The notes beneath the pieces were generated by a model, which saw only the letters and a program-made list of their open reading frames with translations, made no database searches and was not told the DNA's origin. A stretch of DNA of 40,388 nucleotides. Source: a virus. Below, one piece after another: positions 16,640 to 24,397 of this stretch. Positions within the stretch are counted from its first letter, which is position 1. Each line of letters opens with the position of its first letter. Location: positions 1 to 40,388 of the IMG/VR virus record IMGVR_UViG_3300031673_000178; one strand, 5' to 3'. Both the position numbers and the translations under genes were made by a program.

Positions 16640-17422
16640 TTATACTATTGTATGTCCTGCCGATATAGTTTTTGGAGCATAGACTGGATCTCTAAAAACA
16701 TTTACAGCCATCGCAATAGCGCTTGAATCAGTCGACACAACCCTAATCGCAAAATTTGTAAAACTTGATGCAGTCGCAACAAGCTTTCCCGCGCTCATAG
16801 ACACTATGCCTTGAGTTTTTAGAGATTGCACATTCAGCCCGCTGATAGTCGATTGTGCTGTAGTTTTTGCGTATATTCCTGTGGTTTCCGGCACAAGATT
16901 ATTAAGTTCAACATCTACGCTGATAGTTGAGGCTCCAGTTGCGCTATATGTAGTATTATATTGCGGATACCAAGTTTGTATCAATGTAGTTAACGACTTT
17001 GCCACAACCGAAGCAAGTCCGGTTAAAAAGTGCCCTGCTGTCGAATCGGCTGTTGCGCTAGTGAGGAATGTCGATGTTCCAAAATTTAGCGTGAGCCCAG
17101 CCGCTACAGTAGCCGCCGCTGATCCCATGCAATTAATTCTGATTTTATGAGCATTATTAACTAATCCGCTAGTGCTCGATGTGCCGATATTAACATAAGC
17201 GCCGGCAATGCTTGACATCGCCGAAGGCGCTGTTGTGGCGTCGCCGCCCATGATAGTCATTTGAACTTGCGCGACGCCAGTGGCTGGCAATGTGCCAACT
17301 TGAATAACTGCGGCTGCTCTGTGATACCCTCGCATAGAAAATGACTGACTATATATCGCGCTTGATGTAGTGTTTGACACTATTGCAGCGTCAACTTGTA
17401 TATTTTCTAATAATGAATTCAT
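16640..17422 (-). CDS. Ser/Thr/Ala-rich virion protein, unknown
   Basis: 260 residues, about a third Ser+Thr, nearly devoid of charge in the middle; beta-structured (SFSMRGYHRAAAVIQVGTLP, AHKIRINCMGSAAATVAAGL). Directly downstream of the major capsid gene, with a GGGAGA ribosome site. Composition and place suggest a capsid decoration or head fibre protein, and its many Ser/Thr residues would suit O-glycosylation. Not assigned to a family. Confidence 0.55.
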   Translation of the reverse strand: MNSLLENIQVDAAIVSNTTSSAIYSQSFSMRGYHRAAAVIQVGTLPATGVAQVQMTIMGGDATTAPSAMSSIAGAYVNIGTSSTSGLVNNAHKIRINCMGSAAATVAAGLTLNFGTSTFLTSATADSTAGHFLTGLASVVAKSLTTLIQTWYPQYNTTYSATGASTISVDVELNNLVPETTGIYAKTTAQSTISGLNVQSLKTQGIVSMSAGKLVATASSFTNFAIRVVSTDSSAIAMAVNVFRDPVYAPKTISAGHTIV

Positions 17423-17451
17423 TTATTTGTGTCTCCCTTTTTTAATTAAAA

Positions 17452-18711
17452 TTAATTCAAAACAACAAATGGAGATATAGTGTTACCAGTAGATCCCTCC
17501 AACGGGATTGGGGCTTTAAGCCAACTTTGACCATCTACCATCCACACGATTCTGAATGCGGTTTCATCATTTTGGAATAAAAAATCTTTTGAAATATCAA
17601 CACGCGGTCCTGATCCATCTTTGATCAGATAATATGACGCATCAACTAAAGCTAAATCACCGGCTGTGCCTAATGCTGGCGCCCTGTCACTAAAAATCAC
17701 AGGAAACCCTAAAATATTTGTTGGAATGCCTGCAACTGAACTTTGAATCCAAATATTATTTGATCCAGCGTCAGCCATTGTTGCCAATTGTGGAATTGTA
17801 GTTTGGCTTGCAATCCAAGCTAAAACTCCTCCCATTTTAGCTCGGGCTAACATTCCCACAATATCATTGTATACTATTGTATTTGCTGTAGCTCTCGTAT
17901 AATTTACACGACAAGCGCTATTTAATATTCCAGTGGCGCTATTAACGCCGGTGCCTCTGTAAAAATCATAGTCTTCTGCCCCATTGATAGCTAATCTCAT
18001 TTGAGCTTGAAGGAAAGAGGTAGCAGCAGACCAGTTGTTTATGAGTTCATTGGAAACCGGGATAAAACCTTTTAAAGATTTCGGCTCTAATGTAACTTGT
18101 CTCAAAGCTGCGTTAGTTTCTGTAATAGAGAAAGTTTCTCCGCCATGAATAACTTCAATTCCACCATACATATTTTTTGAGGCCCCTTGATCTAGAGCGG
18201 GAATGTTTATCTTAGCATCTGGTGGACTTCCAGCTTTTATTACGGTAGCCCGCGGCCTAATTATGCTGCCTTGCGGAGTCACGCTTTTAATTTCATTTAA
18301 GAATTGCTCTGGTATTGCAAAGCCACCCAATGAGCCAGTTCCCATCTGCTGCGCTGTTCTGTTTTCTTTGAACGGCAACAATCTTTCATCGTTGCGATTT
18401 GTTGCTACTGTCGCAAAAAATTCACCAATATTTTCAAATCTATTTTCCGGTGGTGAATTTGTATTGTTAGAATCATCTGCAGGAATTTTAGTGCTTTGAT
18501 TTCTTAACTCATTTTCTTTTTCCAAAGCAGCTAAAGTTTCTTCTCGTTTAATACTAGCGGTTATATCCTTCGTTTCCGATTCAATAGTGTTAAATTTTGT
18601 AATTTCAACATCCGTTAGATTCCTTTTTTCCTCTTGAGATTTTGTCAGTATAGATCTCATCTCTTCAAGTTTTACTGTTTTTTCTCTTTGTAATTGCAAT
18701 ATATCAGGCAC
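17452..18711 (-). CDS. HK97-fold major capsid protein
   Basis: 419 residues. The first ~100 are a charged coiled-coil delta (scaffolding) domain (LQREKTVKLEEMRSILTKSQ), normally cut off by the prohead protease. Then come the HK97-fold signatures: GSLGGFAIPEQFLNEI (N-arm), a GGETFSITETNAALRQVTLE strand, FIPVSNELINN (spine helix) and YDFYRGTGVNSATGILN. Start is GTG at 18711, with AAAGGGAG eight bases upstream. It follows the protease and portal genes, the canonical order. Confidence 0.95.
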   Translation of the reverse strand: MPDILQLQREKTVKLEEMRSILTKSQEEKRNLTDVEITKFNTIESETKDITASIKREETLAALEKENELRNQSTKIPADDSNNTNSPPENRFENIGEFFATVATNRNDERLLPFKENRTAQQMGTGSLGGFAIPEQFLNEIKSVTPQGSIIRPRATVIKAGSPPDAKINIPALDQGASKNMYGGIEVIHGGETFSITETNAALRQVTLEPKSLKGFIPVSNELINNWSAATSFLQAQMRLAINGAEDYDFYRGTGVNSATGILNSACRVNYTRATANTIVYNDIVGMLARAKMGGVLAWIASQTTIPQLATMADAGSNNIWIQSSVAGIPTNILGFPVIFSDRAPALGTAGDLALVDASYYLIKDGSGPRVDISKDFLFQNDETAFRIVWMVDGQSWLKAPIPLEGSTGNTISPFVVLN

Positions 18712-18748
18712 TTTAATTTCTCCCTTTTAAATTATTGCTATTTAAAAA

Positions 18749-19363
18749 TTAAATAATTAATTCAAAATAGCGTCGATAATATTCTAAATTATTTTCTATG
18801 TTATCATATCTATTCTTATATATGTTTTCAATTGATCTTTCTTCTGACCTGTATTTTATCGAAGTTTGGGCATACGCAGGATAAGTTACTATAGAAACAT
18901 CCCGCAAAGAAACATCTATCAACTGTCTCAGATCGTTTTTATTTTTGCCTCGACTTTTTGAACTAATCCATTTTTCTTCATTTACTAAAAATCCAAATGA
19001 CATGCCTGTCACATCGCCACGCTCAACTGAAACTATAATATCGCGCCCGATTGTAGTGTCAGATGGATCAATATCCACAAAAAGGCCTTTTTTATCTTCA
19101 GTAAGATGAAGTGTTTGCGCGATATTTCTGCCAATTATTTTAGATTCATCATGATTTACTAGCGCTCTTATATCGTCACTTTTAATCGCATTCGTAAAAG
19201 CGCCGGGCAAAATTTCTTCGTCGAACCAATATAGATCAGCTATTCTATTAAATACCGCCGCATATCCTCGAAGTTTTTTATTTTCTTCTTTATCATCAAT
19301 AGCTCTATATTCTATTTTTTCGTCAATATTTCTACGCTCAATTAATTTAATTTCATTTGCCAT
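18749..19363 (-). CDS. HK97-family prohead protease
   Basis: 204 residues (family U35/S78). LRGYAAVFN at the N-terminus, EEILPGAFTNAI, then the catalytic pair: His71 in LVNHDESKIIGR and Ser122 in GDVTGMSFGFLV. The enzyme removes the capsid delta domain during maturation. It overlaps the end of the portal gene by 11 bases, and its GGAG ribosome site lies in portal codons. Length is normal. Confidence 0.94.
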   Translation of the reverse strand: MANEIKLIERRNIDEKIEYRAIDDKEENKKLRGYAAVFNRIADLYWFDEEILPGAFTNAIKSDDIRALVNHDESKIIGRNIAQTLHLTEDKKGLFVDIDPSDTTIGRDIIVSVERGDVTGMSFGFLVNEEKWISSKSRGKNKNDLRQLIDVSLRDVSIVTYPAYAQTSIKYRSEERSIENIYKNRYDNIENNLEYYRRYFELII

Positions 19364-20582
19364 CTATTTTTTCTCCTTTTTTCTTTCGAGGATTTTGAAC
19401 GTTTTCCATATTAAGCGGCATAAGATATATTTTGCCTGCGTTCCCTTTGATTGGATTCATATTTTCAAATTGTCTTACGTCATCGGCACACAACCACCCC
19501 CACTGTCTGCCGATGGCGTAAGAACGATATCTGGCTTGTATGTCACCTCGTAAAAGTCCATCAACTTTGAATTCAAAAAATATTCTATTTTGATCTTCAA
19601 ATGGGACTAACCCCGTATTTATGCGCTGTTCTATTTTAACGACCCACGGTCGTATTGTATGCACTACAAAAGATAGCATAAATTGTTCAACGCTAGCATA
19701 AGACGAAGTCTTTGAAGGATGTTGCAATAATTCTAGAGGCACTCTATACCAACGCGCAATGTCTTCTACAGAAAATTGTCTAGTTTGAAGATATTGACTA
19801 TCTTCATTTGTCATTGCTGCCGTTACAAAATCCATTCCTTCCTCAAGAATTTGAATTTTAAATTTTTCTTCTCCTGACATTTTATTGTTCATAGATTTTT
19901 TCAAATTGTCATATGCCTGGCCTTTGAGCTGTCCAGGATGCTTTAAATATCCGCTTGCTCTTGTGCCATTTTTGAAATATCGATATCCATGATCTTCTGA
20001 CTCTATAGCAAGATTGATAGCTTTTCTAGCATATGCTATAGGAGAAAGTCCGGTTAAACCGTCTAATGTAAGGTTTTTATTGTGAAAAATTCTATTGGCA
20101 GGATATTCTTTTTGTCCTTTATTTTTTCCGACAAAATTGTGATTATATGTATATATTATTTTATTATTTTTAATTTCAGATTGCATATTTAAGGGATTCA
20201 TGGGAATTAATTCTTTAACATAACCATTTTTATAATTTATTCCAGCATAATGATTGCCGTCCATATTGATCTGAGTTACAAGATTTTCGAAAAATTCTGA
20301 TTTTGTCTGTAGAAAATTGGGTTTATTAAAAACTTTTGATAAAAAATAAGACGAATATTCTTCTCTAGCTCCATTTTGTGTACGTTCATAACATTTCAGC
20401 GGCAAAGTTCCAATAGTCTCTGATAATACTTTGTTACAAGCATAGACTGTCGCGACTTTTAGAGCTTTTTCATTTGAAATGCTTAATTTTGAAAAAAGTT
20501 GATTAATCCAATTTTCTTTTGATCTTAGAGAATCAGAAGATCTTGAAAAAAAATTTTTTACAAATTCTACAGCTCTAAACAT
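19353..20582 (-). CDS. Phage portal protein (HK97 family)
   Basis: 409 residues. VATVYACNKVLSETIGTLPL-KCYE, NLTLDGLTGLSPIAYARKAI, FKNGTRASGYLKHPG, and SVEDIARWYRVPLELL are typical HK97-type portal motifs. The dodecameric portal forms the DNA entry pore for packaging. The ATG at 20582 is chosen because GAAGG precedes it at good spacing; an upstream ATG-like reading to 20615 lacks one. It is the first gene of the structural operon, behind its own promoter. Confidence 0.95.
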   Translation of the reverse strand: MFRAVEFVKNFFSRSSDSLRSKENWINQLFSKLSISNEKALKVATVYACNKVLSETIGTLPLKCYERTQNGAREEYSSYFLSKVFNKPNFLQTKSEFFENLVTQINMDGNHYAGINYKNGYVKELIPMNPLNMQSEIKNNKIIYTYNHNFVGKNKGQKEYPANRIFHNKNLTLDGLTGLSPIAYARKAINLAIESEDHGYRYFKNGTRASGYLKHPGQLKGQAYDNLKKSMNNKMSGEEKFKIQILEEGMDFVTAAMTNEDSQYLQTRQFSVEDIARWYRVPLELLQHPSKTSSYASVEQFMLSFVVHTIRPWVVKIEQRINTGLVPFEDQNRIFFEFKVDGLLRGDIQARYRSYAIGRQWGWLCADDVRQFENMNPIKGNAGKIYLMPLNMENVQNPRKKKGEKIDGK

Positions 20583-20605
20583 AAACCACCCTTCTTTAAA
20601 ATACA

Positions 20606-20634
20606 ATAATATCAATATACAAAATATATATCAA
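20606..20634 (-). promoter_or_regulatory. Sigma70-type promoter for the structural operon
   Basis: On the minus strand, TTGATA (20634-20629), a 17-base spacer, and TATTAT (20611-20606), ending about 23 bases before the portal start. It is back-to-back with the plus-strand promoter at 20678-20706. Confidence 0.6.
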
Positions 20635-20665
20635 TAAAAAATAAAAATAAATTTTTTTATTTTTT

Positions 20666-20765
20666 ATTGATTTTTGCTTGACAAAAAACAATAAAGGGTG
20701 TATAATATTAATATAAAGAGTGAGTGATTAATTAATAATTTTTTAAGGGAGAAAAAAAGATGAAA
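20666..20765 (+). repeat. Promoter-leader module, copy 1
   Basis: About 98 bases covering the region before -35, promoter, leader and ribosome site, ending in ATGAAA. Nearly identical to 21630-21728; the differences cluster in the -35/-10 spacer and one A in the leader. An A/T inverted repeat (20632-20671) lies just upstream of both copies in related form. Confidence 0.9.
20678..20706 (+). promoter_or_regulatory. Perfect consensus sigma70 promoter P1
   Basis: TTGACA (20678-20683), exactly 17 bases, TATAAT (20701-20706). The leader carries an ATTAATTAAT palindrome-like element at about 20728-20738, a possible operator, and AAGGGAG before the first gene. The whole module is repeated at 21642. 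Confidence 0.92.
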
Positions 20766-20936
20766 GAATATTACAAATTAGACGAAATGGAACAATTAAT
20801 CGAGTGTCCAAAAAAAGAAGCAACCGAAAAACATATTAGAGAAACAAGTATAAGCGGCAAAATGCTTTGGTCTGTTTATAGAAAAGAAACTCCAGAAGAA
20901 AAAAAATTTAGTCATATTTTTACAAAGGAAATTTAA
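20760..20936 (+). CDS. Early small protein, 58 residues
   Basis: Starts MKEYYKLDEMEQLIECPKKE. Strongly charged and helical, with no recognised domain. It is the first gene after promoter P1, with GGGAGAAAAAAAG before its ATG and only 11 bases to the next gene. The N-terminus looks like small phage proteins of the 'take-over' or early type, but function is unknown. Translation is well supported by context. Confidence 0.7.
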   Translation: MKEYYKLDEMEQLIECPKKEATEKHIRETSISGKMLWSVYRKETPEEKKFSHIFTKEI

Positions 20937-20947
20937 GGAGAAAAAAG

Positions 20948-21163
20948 ATGAAAATAAAAGAGATTATAGGGCAAAGTAGAAGAGATTTTAGTGCAATTTT
21001 TGAATGTGAACATTGCGGAGCAGAAGAAAAACATAGCGGTTATGATGATGCAAATTTTCATAGCAATGTAATACCAGACCTTGCTTGTAAAAAATGTGGG
21101 AAAAAGGCAAAAGATACATATAGGCCAATGGCAACAAAATATCCCGAAGGAATGTGTATCTAA
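20948..21163 (+). CDS. Zinc-ribbon protein, 71 residues
   Basis: CEHCGAEEKHSGYDDANFHS followed by DLACKKCGKKAKDTYRP: two CxxC pairs about 26 residues apart form a zinc ribbon. Very similar small proteins are common in phage early regions and are annotated as hypothetical. GGAG precedes the ATG. Its stop codon is part of an attC-like R box (ATCTAAC), as is usual for genes in integron cassettes. Confidence 0.78.
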   Translation: MKIKEIIGQSRRDFSAIFECEHCGAEEKHSGYDDANFHSNVIPDLACKKCGKKAKDTYRPMATKYPEGMCI

Positions 21164-21223
21164 CAAGCAAATGCACTAGACCAAAATAAAAGGCGATTTT
21201 GTCCGGTGATTAGGACGTTATAA
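21158..21223 (+). other. attC-like site A (integron cassette recombination site)
   Basis: Left R box ATCTAAC (fits RYYYAAC) and right box GTTATAA flank paired arms: CACTAGAC-C-AAAAT and ATTTTGTCCGGTG, with one extrahelical C and one mismatch, closed by an AAAAGGCG loop. Unpaired spacers AAGCAAATG and ATTAGGAC sit between R and L parts. Length is 66 bases. Confidence 0.6.
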
Positions 21224-21242
21224 ATAAAAGGGAGGAAAAAAG

Positions 21243-21575
21243 ATGAGAGAGAGGGATGGACTAAGCGAGGAGTTTAATGAAGTAATGAGGAAGATTGTTT
21301 CCAGCAAAAACAATAAAGATGTTTTTGTTGAAAAAAACCCGTGGAATAAAAATTCTGTCTTAAAGGCAATAAATATCACTACCGGAGTTGTCACGTTCAG
21401 GATTATTGAGGATAAAACAGGGTGTTTTTTTCCAATATCTATAAAATTACAGAACTGTGAGGAAGAGTTTTGTTTGCAGTATGGCAACGAAGACGGCGAA
21501 TATGCCGGCGTTTTGCTTTCGTCAGGCTCGGTGGCGAGTACGTACAAGCGTCTATTGATACAAGTAGTAAACTAG
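21243..21575 (+). CDS. Hypothetical protein, 110 residues
   Basis: Starts MRERDGLSEEFNEVMRKIVS and contains a GVVTFRIIEDKTGCFFPISI beta segment and LQYGNEDGEYAGVLLSSGSV. It looks like a compact alpha-beta protein. GGGAGG is at good spacing. It lies between attC-like site A and the second promoter module, as a single-gene unit with less AT-rich codons than its neighbours. No family recognised. Confidence 0.65.
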   Translation: MRERDGLSEEFNEVMRKIVSSKNNKDVFVEKNPWNKNSVLKAINITTGVVTFRIIEDKTGCFFPISIKLQNCEEEFCLQYGNEDGEYAGVLLSSGSVASTYKRLLIQVVN

Positions 21576-21629
21576 ACAAAAATAAGTGGAATAAAGTCAA
21601 TAAAAAAATTAAAAAAATATCATTTTTTT

Positions 21630-21728
21630 ATTGTTTTTTGCTTGACAAAAAACAAATATAGGTGTATAATATTAATATAAAGAGTGAGTGATTAATTAAT
21701 AATTTTTTAGGGAGAAAAAAAGATGAAA
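21630..21728 (+). repeat. Promoter-leader module, copy 2
   Basis: Second copy of the ~98-base module at 20666-20765. From the -10 box to the ribosome site the copies differ by a single missing A. Confidence 0.9.
21642..21670 (+). promoter_or_regulatory. Perfect consensus sigma70 promoter P2
   Basis: TTGACA (21642-21647), 17 bases, TATAAT (21665-21670). Copy of P1, with the same leader and ATTAATTAAT element. An A/T-rich inverted repeat at about 21599-21633 just upstream may terminate the preceding gene. Confidence 0.92.
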
Positions 21729-22010
21729 TTTGAAGAAAAAAAAGAAATAACTGACCGAAAAATAATCACTAGTGAAGAGACAAGAGTGATAAAACGCATA
21801 GTTGATGATCTCTTGTTGGTGACGCACATAAAAAACAAAAAATTCATAAATACCTTTTCGACTTTGCAAAAGCTAAAAAATATTGTAGCACAAAGCGTTG
21901 AAGTTTTTTGGCACTCGCACAAAATGCGTCTTAATGTAGAAAAAATATATTTAGGCGTTTTAGAAGGGCTTTTTATAGAAGACGTTTACGAAAACGCTGA
22001 CGAAGAATAG
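21723..22010 (+). CDS. Hypothetical helical protein, 95 residues
   Basis: Starts MKFEEKKEITDRKIITSEET and is mainly helical and charged (RVIKRIVDDLLLVTHIKN, EVFWHSHKMRLNVEKIYLGV). It is the first gene after promoter P2, with GGGAGAAAAAAAG before the ATG. The strong promoter suggests high early expression, perhaps to act on the host, but no domain is recognised. Confidence 0.7.
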   Translation: MKFEEKKEITDRKIITSEETRVIKRIVDDLLLVTHIKNKKFINTFSTLQKLKNIVAQSVEVFWHSHKMRLNVEKIYLGVLEGLFIEDVYENADEE

Positions 22011-22037
22011 ACATTTTAACCTTAGGGGGAAAAATGA

Positions 22038-22136
22038 ATGGAAGATGTTGAATGCCCATATTGTGAAAAATGGAACAAAATAAATCATGCTGATGGGATT
22101 GAAAAAACAATCCATAAGAATGGAAAAAACATTTGA
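22038..22136 (+). CDS. Truncated zinc-ribbon protein, 32 residues
   Basis: MEDVECPYCEKWNKINHADG resembles the N-terminus of common phage zinc-ribbon proteins (VECPYCgkwqeiNHdDG), which normally carry a second CxxC about 20 residues later. Here the frame stops before it, so only half a zinc site remains. TAGGGGGAAAAATGA provides a ribosome site; the ATG at 22038 is used, since the one at 22034 meets a stop after five codons. Either a degraded gene or a minimal peptide. Confidence 0.5.
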   Translation: MEDVECPYCEKWNKINHADGIEKTIHKNGKNI

Positions 22137-22156
22137 AAGGATGAAATAAAATAGAC

Positions 22157-22522
22157 ATGTTTGATAGAAGACCATATGAATCACCAGATTCGTATTATGT
22201 TAGAAAATGTGAAGAAGAATATGGTAAGAATTGGTATGACGAACACAATAGAAAAGATCCTCGTGATTATACATCAAGGGAAATGGACAAAAAAAAATTC
22301 GCAGAAAGGGCAGCTATATACTTTAGGAGATGCGGCGGAGTCCTTATGTACTTTGAAAATATAGAAGCAGGAAGTCTGTTTGCAATTAGACTTAAGACAG
22401 ATTTTAATACTATTGTTGTATTTCAAATCGACTCCAATGAGCCGATTGAATATAAAAATATTCTTAAACATGTGGATAAAAATCTAAAAGTTGATTATGA
22501 AAAAATTAAAAAAAGAAACTAG
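22157..22522 (+). CDS. Hypothetical protein, 121 residues
   Basis: Starts MFDRRPYESPDSYYVRKCEE, with a charged N-terminal half and a beta-alpha C-terminal half (GSLFAIRLKTDFNTIVVFQI). The ribosome site is weak: AAAGGA lies about 16 bases upstream. Part of the plus-strand early operon. No family recognised. Confidence 0.6.
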   Translation: MFDRRPYESPDSYYVRKCEEEYGKNWYDEHNRKDPRDYTSREMDKKKFAERAAIYFRRCGGVLMYFENIEAGSLFAIRLKTDFNTIVVFQIDSNEPIEYKNILKHVDKNLKVDYEKIKKRN

Positions 22523-22700
22523 AGGAGCACCTAAAGGTAATAAAAATGCTTGCGGAAAGCGAGGACAAAAAAAATATTTTCAGATATTTGGCCAGCGGTG
22601 GAGTATTGAAATAGGAAATAAAATTAAAGATTTTTTAGAAAAAAGAAAGCAATCACAAAAAGAGTTCCTTATAGAAGTTTTAAAAAAATATTTTACGTGA
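22497..22700 (+). CDS. Small basic protein with GAPKGNKNA motif
   Basis: 67 residues from the ATG at 22497. RGAPKGNKNACGKRGQKKYF is a motif seen at the N-termini of many phage and plasmid proteins thought to bind DNA. The C-terminal helix (GNKIKDFLEKRKQSQKEFLI) resembles a ribbon-helix-helix or short HTH region. It overlaps the preceding gene by 26 bases in another frame and is the last gene of the plus-strand cluster, before a bidirectional terminator. Possible regulator of the operon. Confidence 0.6.
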   Translation: MKKLKKETRGAPKGNKNACGKRGQKKYFQIFGQRWSIEIGNKIKDFLEKRKQSQKEFLIEVLKKYFT

Positions 22701-22711
22701 TTAATTTTTTA

Positions 22712-22753
22712 TTATAGCCTTCTCTATTATTAAAATAATAGAAAAGGCTATAA
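22712..22753. terminator. Bidirectional terminator between convergent operons
   Basis: TTATAGCCTT and AAGGCTATAA arms are followed inward by TCTATTATT and AATAATAGA, giving a near-perfect ~19-bp stem with one mismatch and a tiny loop. Flanked by T/A runs on both sides (AATTTTTTA to the left, TAATTTAATTT to the right). It separates the plus-strand early genes from the minus-strand sugar operon. Confidence 0.85.
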
Positions 22754-22754
22754 T

Positions 22755-23474
22755 TTAATTTCTTACAAAAACAACATTAGTAACATTAATATTTTCTTTA
22801 GCTCTTCTAAAGCTAGAATGATTATACAAACTATTAAATCTGTTGCTTGCAGAGTATCCATTATTTTCGATAAAATCCATAGCAAGCGTATATTTATTAA
22901 GATTTTCGATTGATATTTCTATTAACATTGTTATTATTTCTTTTTTTTCAAGCGTGCTCATCATGCCGCTTATAGCTTGGAATTCTCCACCATCAATATC
23001 AATTTTTAAAAAATCGACATAATGAACAATCTCTTTTATCGCATCGATACTCATAGATATTATTTTTTTATTATTTTTTTTTACATTATGTGCATTTAAC
23101 GCGCCAGAACTATTGCCAGATTTTATTTTTTTATCTACAGAAAATATTTTAATAGAATTAAATCCGTCAATTGCCACTTGTAGCGGAATTATATTCTTAA
23201 AATTATTTAATTTTATGTTTTCTAATAAAGCTTTATAATTTTCTGTTTCTGGCTCAACTGAAATAATAATCATATCTGGATATAAGCTAGCGGCATAGAG
23301 AGAATATATCCCGACATTAGCTCCCACATCTAAAAAAACATATGGTCTAGCAGGCATAATATGATTTGAAAAATCTTTAATTATTTCAATGGTTTCTGGT
23401 TCTTTAGTCCAGAAACTATCAGCCCTCATTTTTTCAATTTCATTTGTGACATTCATCAAAAATGGTAATTTCAT
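22755..23474 (-). CDS. FkbM-family SAM-dependent methyltransferase
   Basis: 239 residues. SAM-binding motif FLDVGANVGIYSLYAA, then ISVEPETENYKALLENIKLN, a VDFLKIDIDGGEFQAISGM metal/SAM motif and LIEIS are the hallmarks of the FkbM family. Members O-methylate sugars or peptides; here the neighbours suggest a sugar. The ATG at 23474 follows GGGAGGG; the reading from 23495 would start before that site. It is the last gene of the nonulosonate cluster and ends two bases from the terminator. Confidence 0.88.
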   Translation of the reverse strand: MKLPFLMNVTNEIEKMRADSFWTKEPETIEIIKDFSNHIMPARPYVFLDVGANVGIYSLYAASLYPDMIIISVEPETENYKALLENIKLNNFKNIIPLQVAIDGFNSIKIFSVDKKIKSGNSSGALNAHNVKKNNKKIISMSIDAIKEIVHYVDFLKIDIDGGEFQAISGMMSTLEKKEIITMLIEISIENLNKYTLAMDFIENNGYSASNRFNSLYNHSSFRRAKENINVTNVVFVRN

Positions 23475-23503
23475 TTTAAATACCCTCCCGCCCAATTATA
23501 TTA

Positions 23504-23593
23504 TTAAAATATAATATTAATAGTATAAATAATACTATAAATAACTATTAAAAATAAAATAAAAAATATAAATTCTTCTAAGTCTTTTTTCAT
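23504..23593 (-). CDS. Possible tiny membrane peptide, 29 residues
   Basis: Starts MKKDLEEFIFFILFLIVIYS, one hydrophobic helix of about 22 residues behind a charged N-terminus. It occupies the 155-base gap between the FkbM and CMP-sugar synthetase genes. No good ribosome site (GAGG about 16 bases away), and A/T richness alone can give hydrophobic codons. Listed as possible only. Confidence 0.3.
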   Translation of the reverse strand: MKKDLEEFIFFILFLIVIYSIIYTINIIF

Positions 23594-23629
23594 ATCTTTT
23601 TTAAAAATGCCTCTTTAAATTGTATTAGC

Positions 23630-24397
23630 CTAGCTCTGGTAGAGAGAATGCTGTATTATAATTTCTGAAATAGAAAAATCTGTTTCAGTATTTATATCAA
23701 ATCCTTCCAAAAATTGAGTATAAAATGGATATATAACATCTCCTATATATCTATTGTTATGTTTTTTTATTATAGATGTCGGACAAATATCGATGCATCC
23801 GTTTTGGCAGTATAATTTATTGAAATTAAAAGATTGTTGTTCATATGTTGGAACGCCATTTTTTACTCCCGCAGCATAATAAGGCAACAATAATTTCGAT
23901 TTTTCAACTCTCTTAAACCACATCTTTTCTGGTCTCTCTTTAACTTCAGATACAGATTTAAGAGAAATTTTACTTTTAATACAATTGATTTGATATTCTT
24001 TCCAAGCTTTTATAATAATTTTCTCAGATCTAAAAATATTCGTTGGCCTTAAAATAATGTAATGATTATATTTTTCCCAACCAATTGTATTAAATATATT
24101 AGCAATCCATTCGCAATCATTACTATTATTTTGAGATATTTCAACAGGTCTATTATGTATAGTAATTAATTTTTTATCATCTTCTTTTTTAAAATTATCA
24201 ATTATTTTTCGCACAATATTAGGAACATCGGTGCTTACAATAATTTCGGAAAAAATATTACTTTTTATGGCGTTATAAAAAGTATATACAATCAGAGGAA
24301 CACCATTTAATAACTTAAAATTTTTATTTTTTACGCGCACAGATCCCGTTCGAGCAGGAATGAAAGCCACTGGTTTTTCTATATTTTTTTTTACCAT
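23630..24397 (-). CDS. neuA: NeuA-like CMP-nonulosonate cytidylyltransferase
   Basis: 255 residues. The nucleotide-binding P-loop-like motif FIPARTGSVRVKNKN (residues 12-26) replaces the common IPARGGSKRIPRKN. It is followed by LNGVPLIVYT, IIVSTD and a YIILRPTN motif for the product. C-terminal QNGCIDI ... GFDINTETDF is typical (GfDIdtxxDf). The enzyme activates sialic acid, legionaminic acid or a relative with CTP. The start overlaps the SDR stop. The changed P-loop (T for G, V for K) is unusual but in family range. The symbol marks the family, not a known substrate. Confidence 0.8.
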   Translation of the reverse strand: MVKKNIEKPVAFIPARTGSVRVKNKNFKLLNGVPLIVYTFYNAIKSNIFSEIIVSTDVPNIVRKIIDNFKKEDDKKLITIHNRPVEISQNNSNDCEWIANIFNTIGWEKYNHYIILRPTNIFRSEKIIIKAWKEYQINCIKSKISLKSVSEVKERPEKMWFKRVEKSKLLLPYYAAGVKNGVPTYEQQSFNFNKLYCQNGCIDICPTSIIKKHNNRYIGDVIYPFYTQFLEGFDINTETDFSISEIIIQHSLYQS

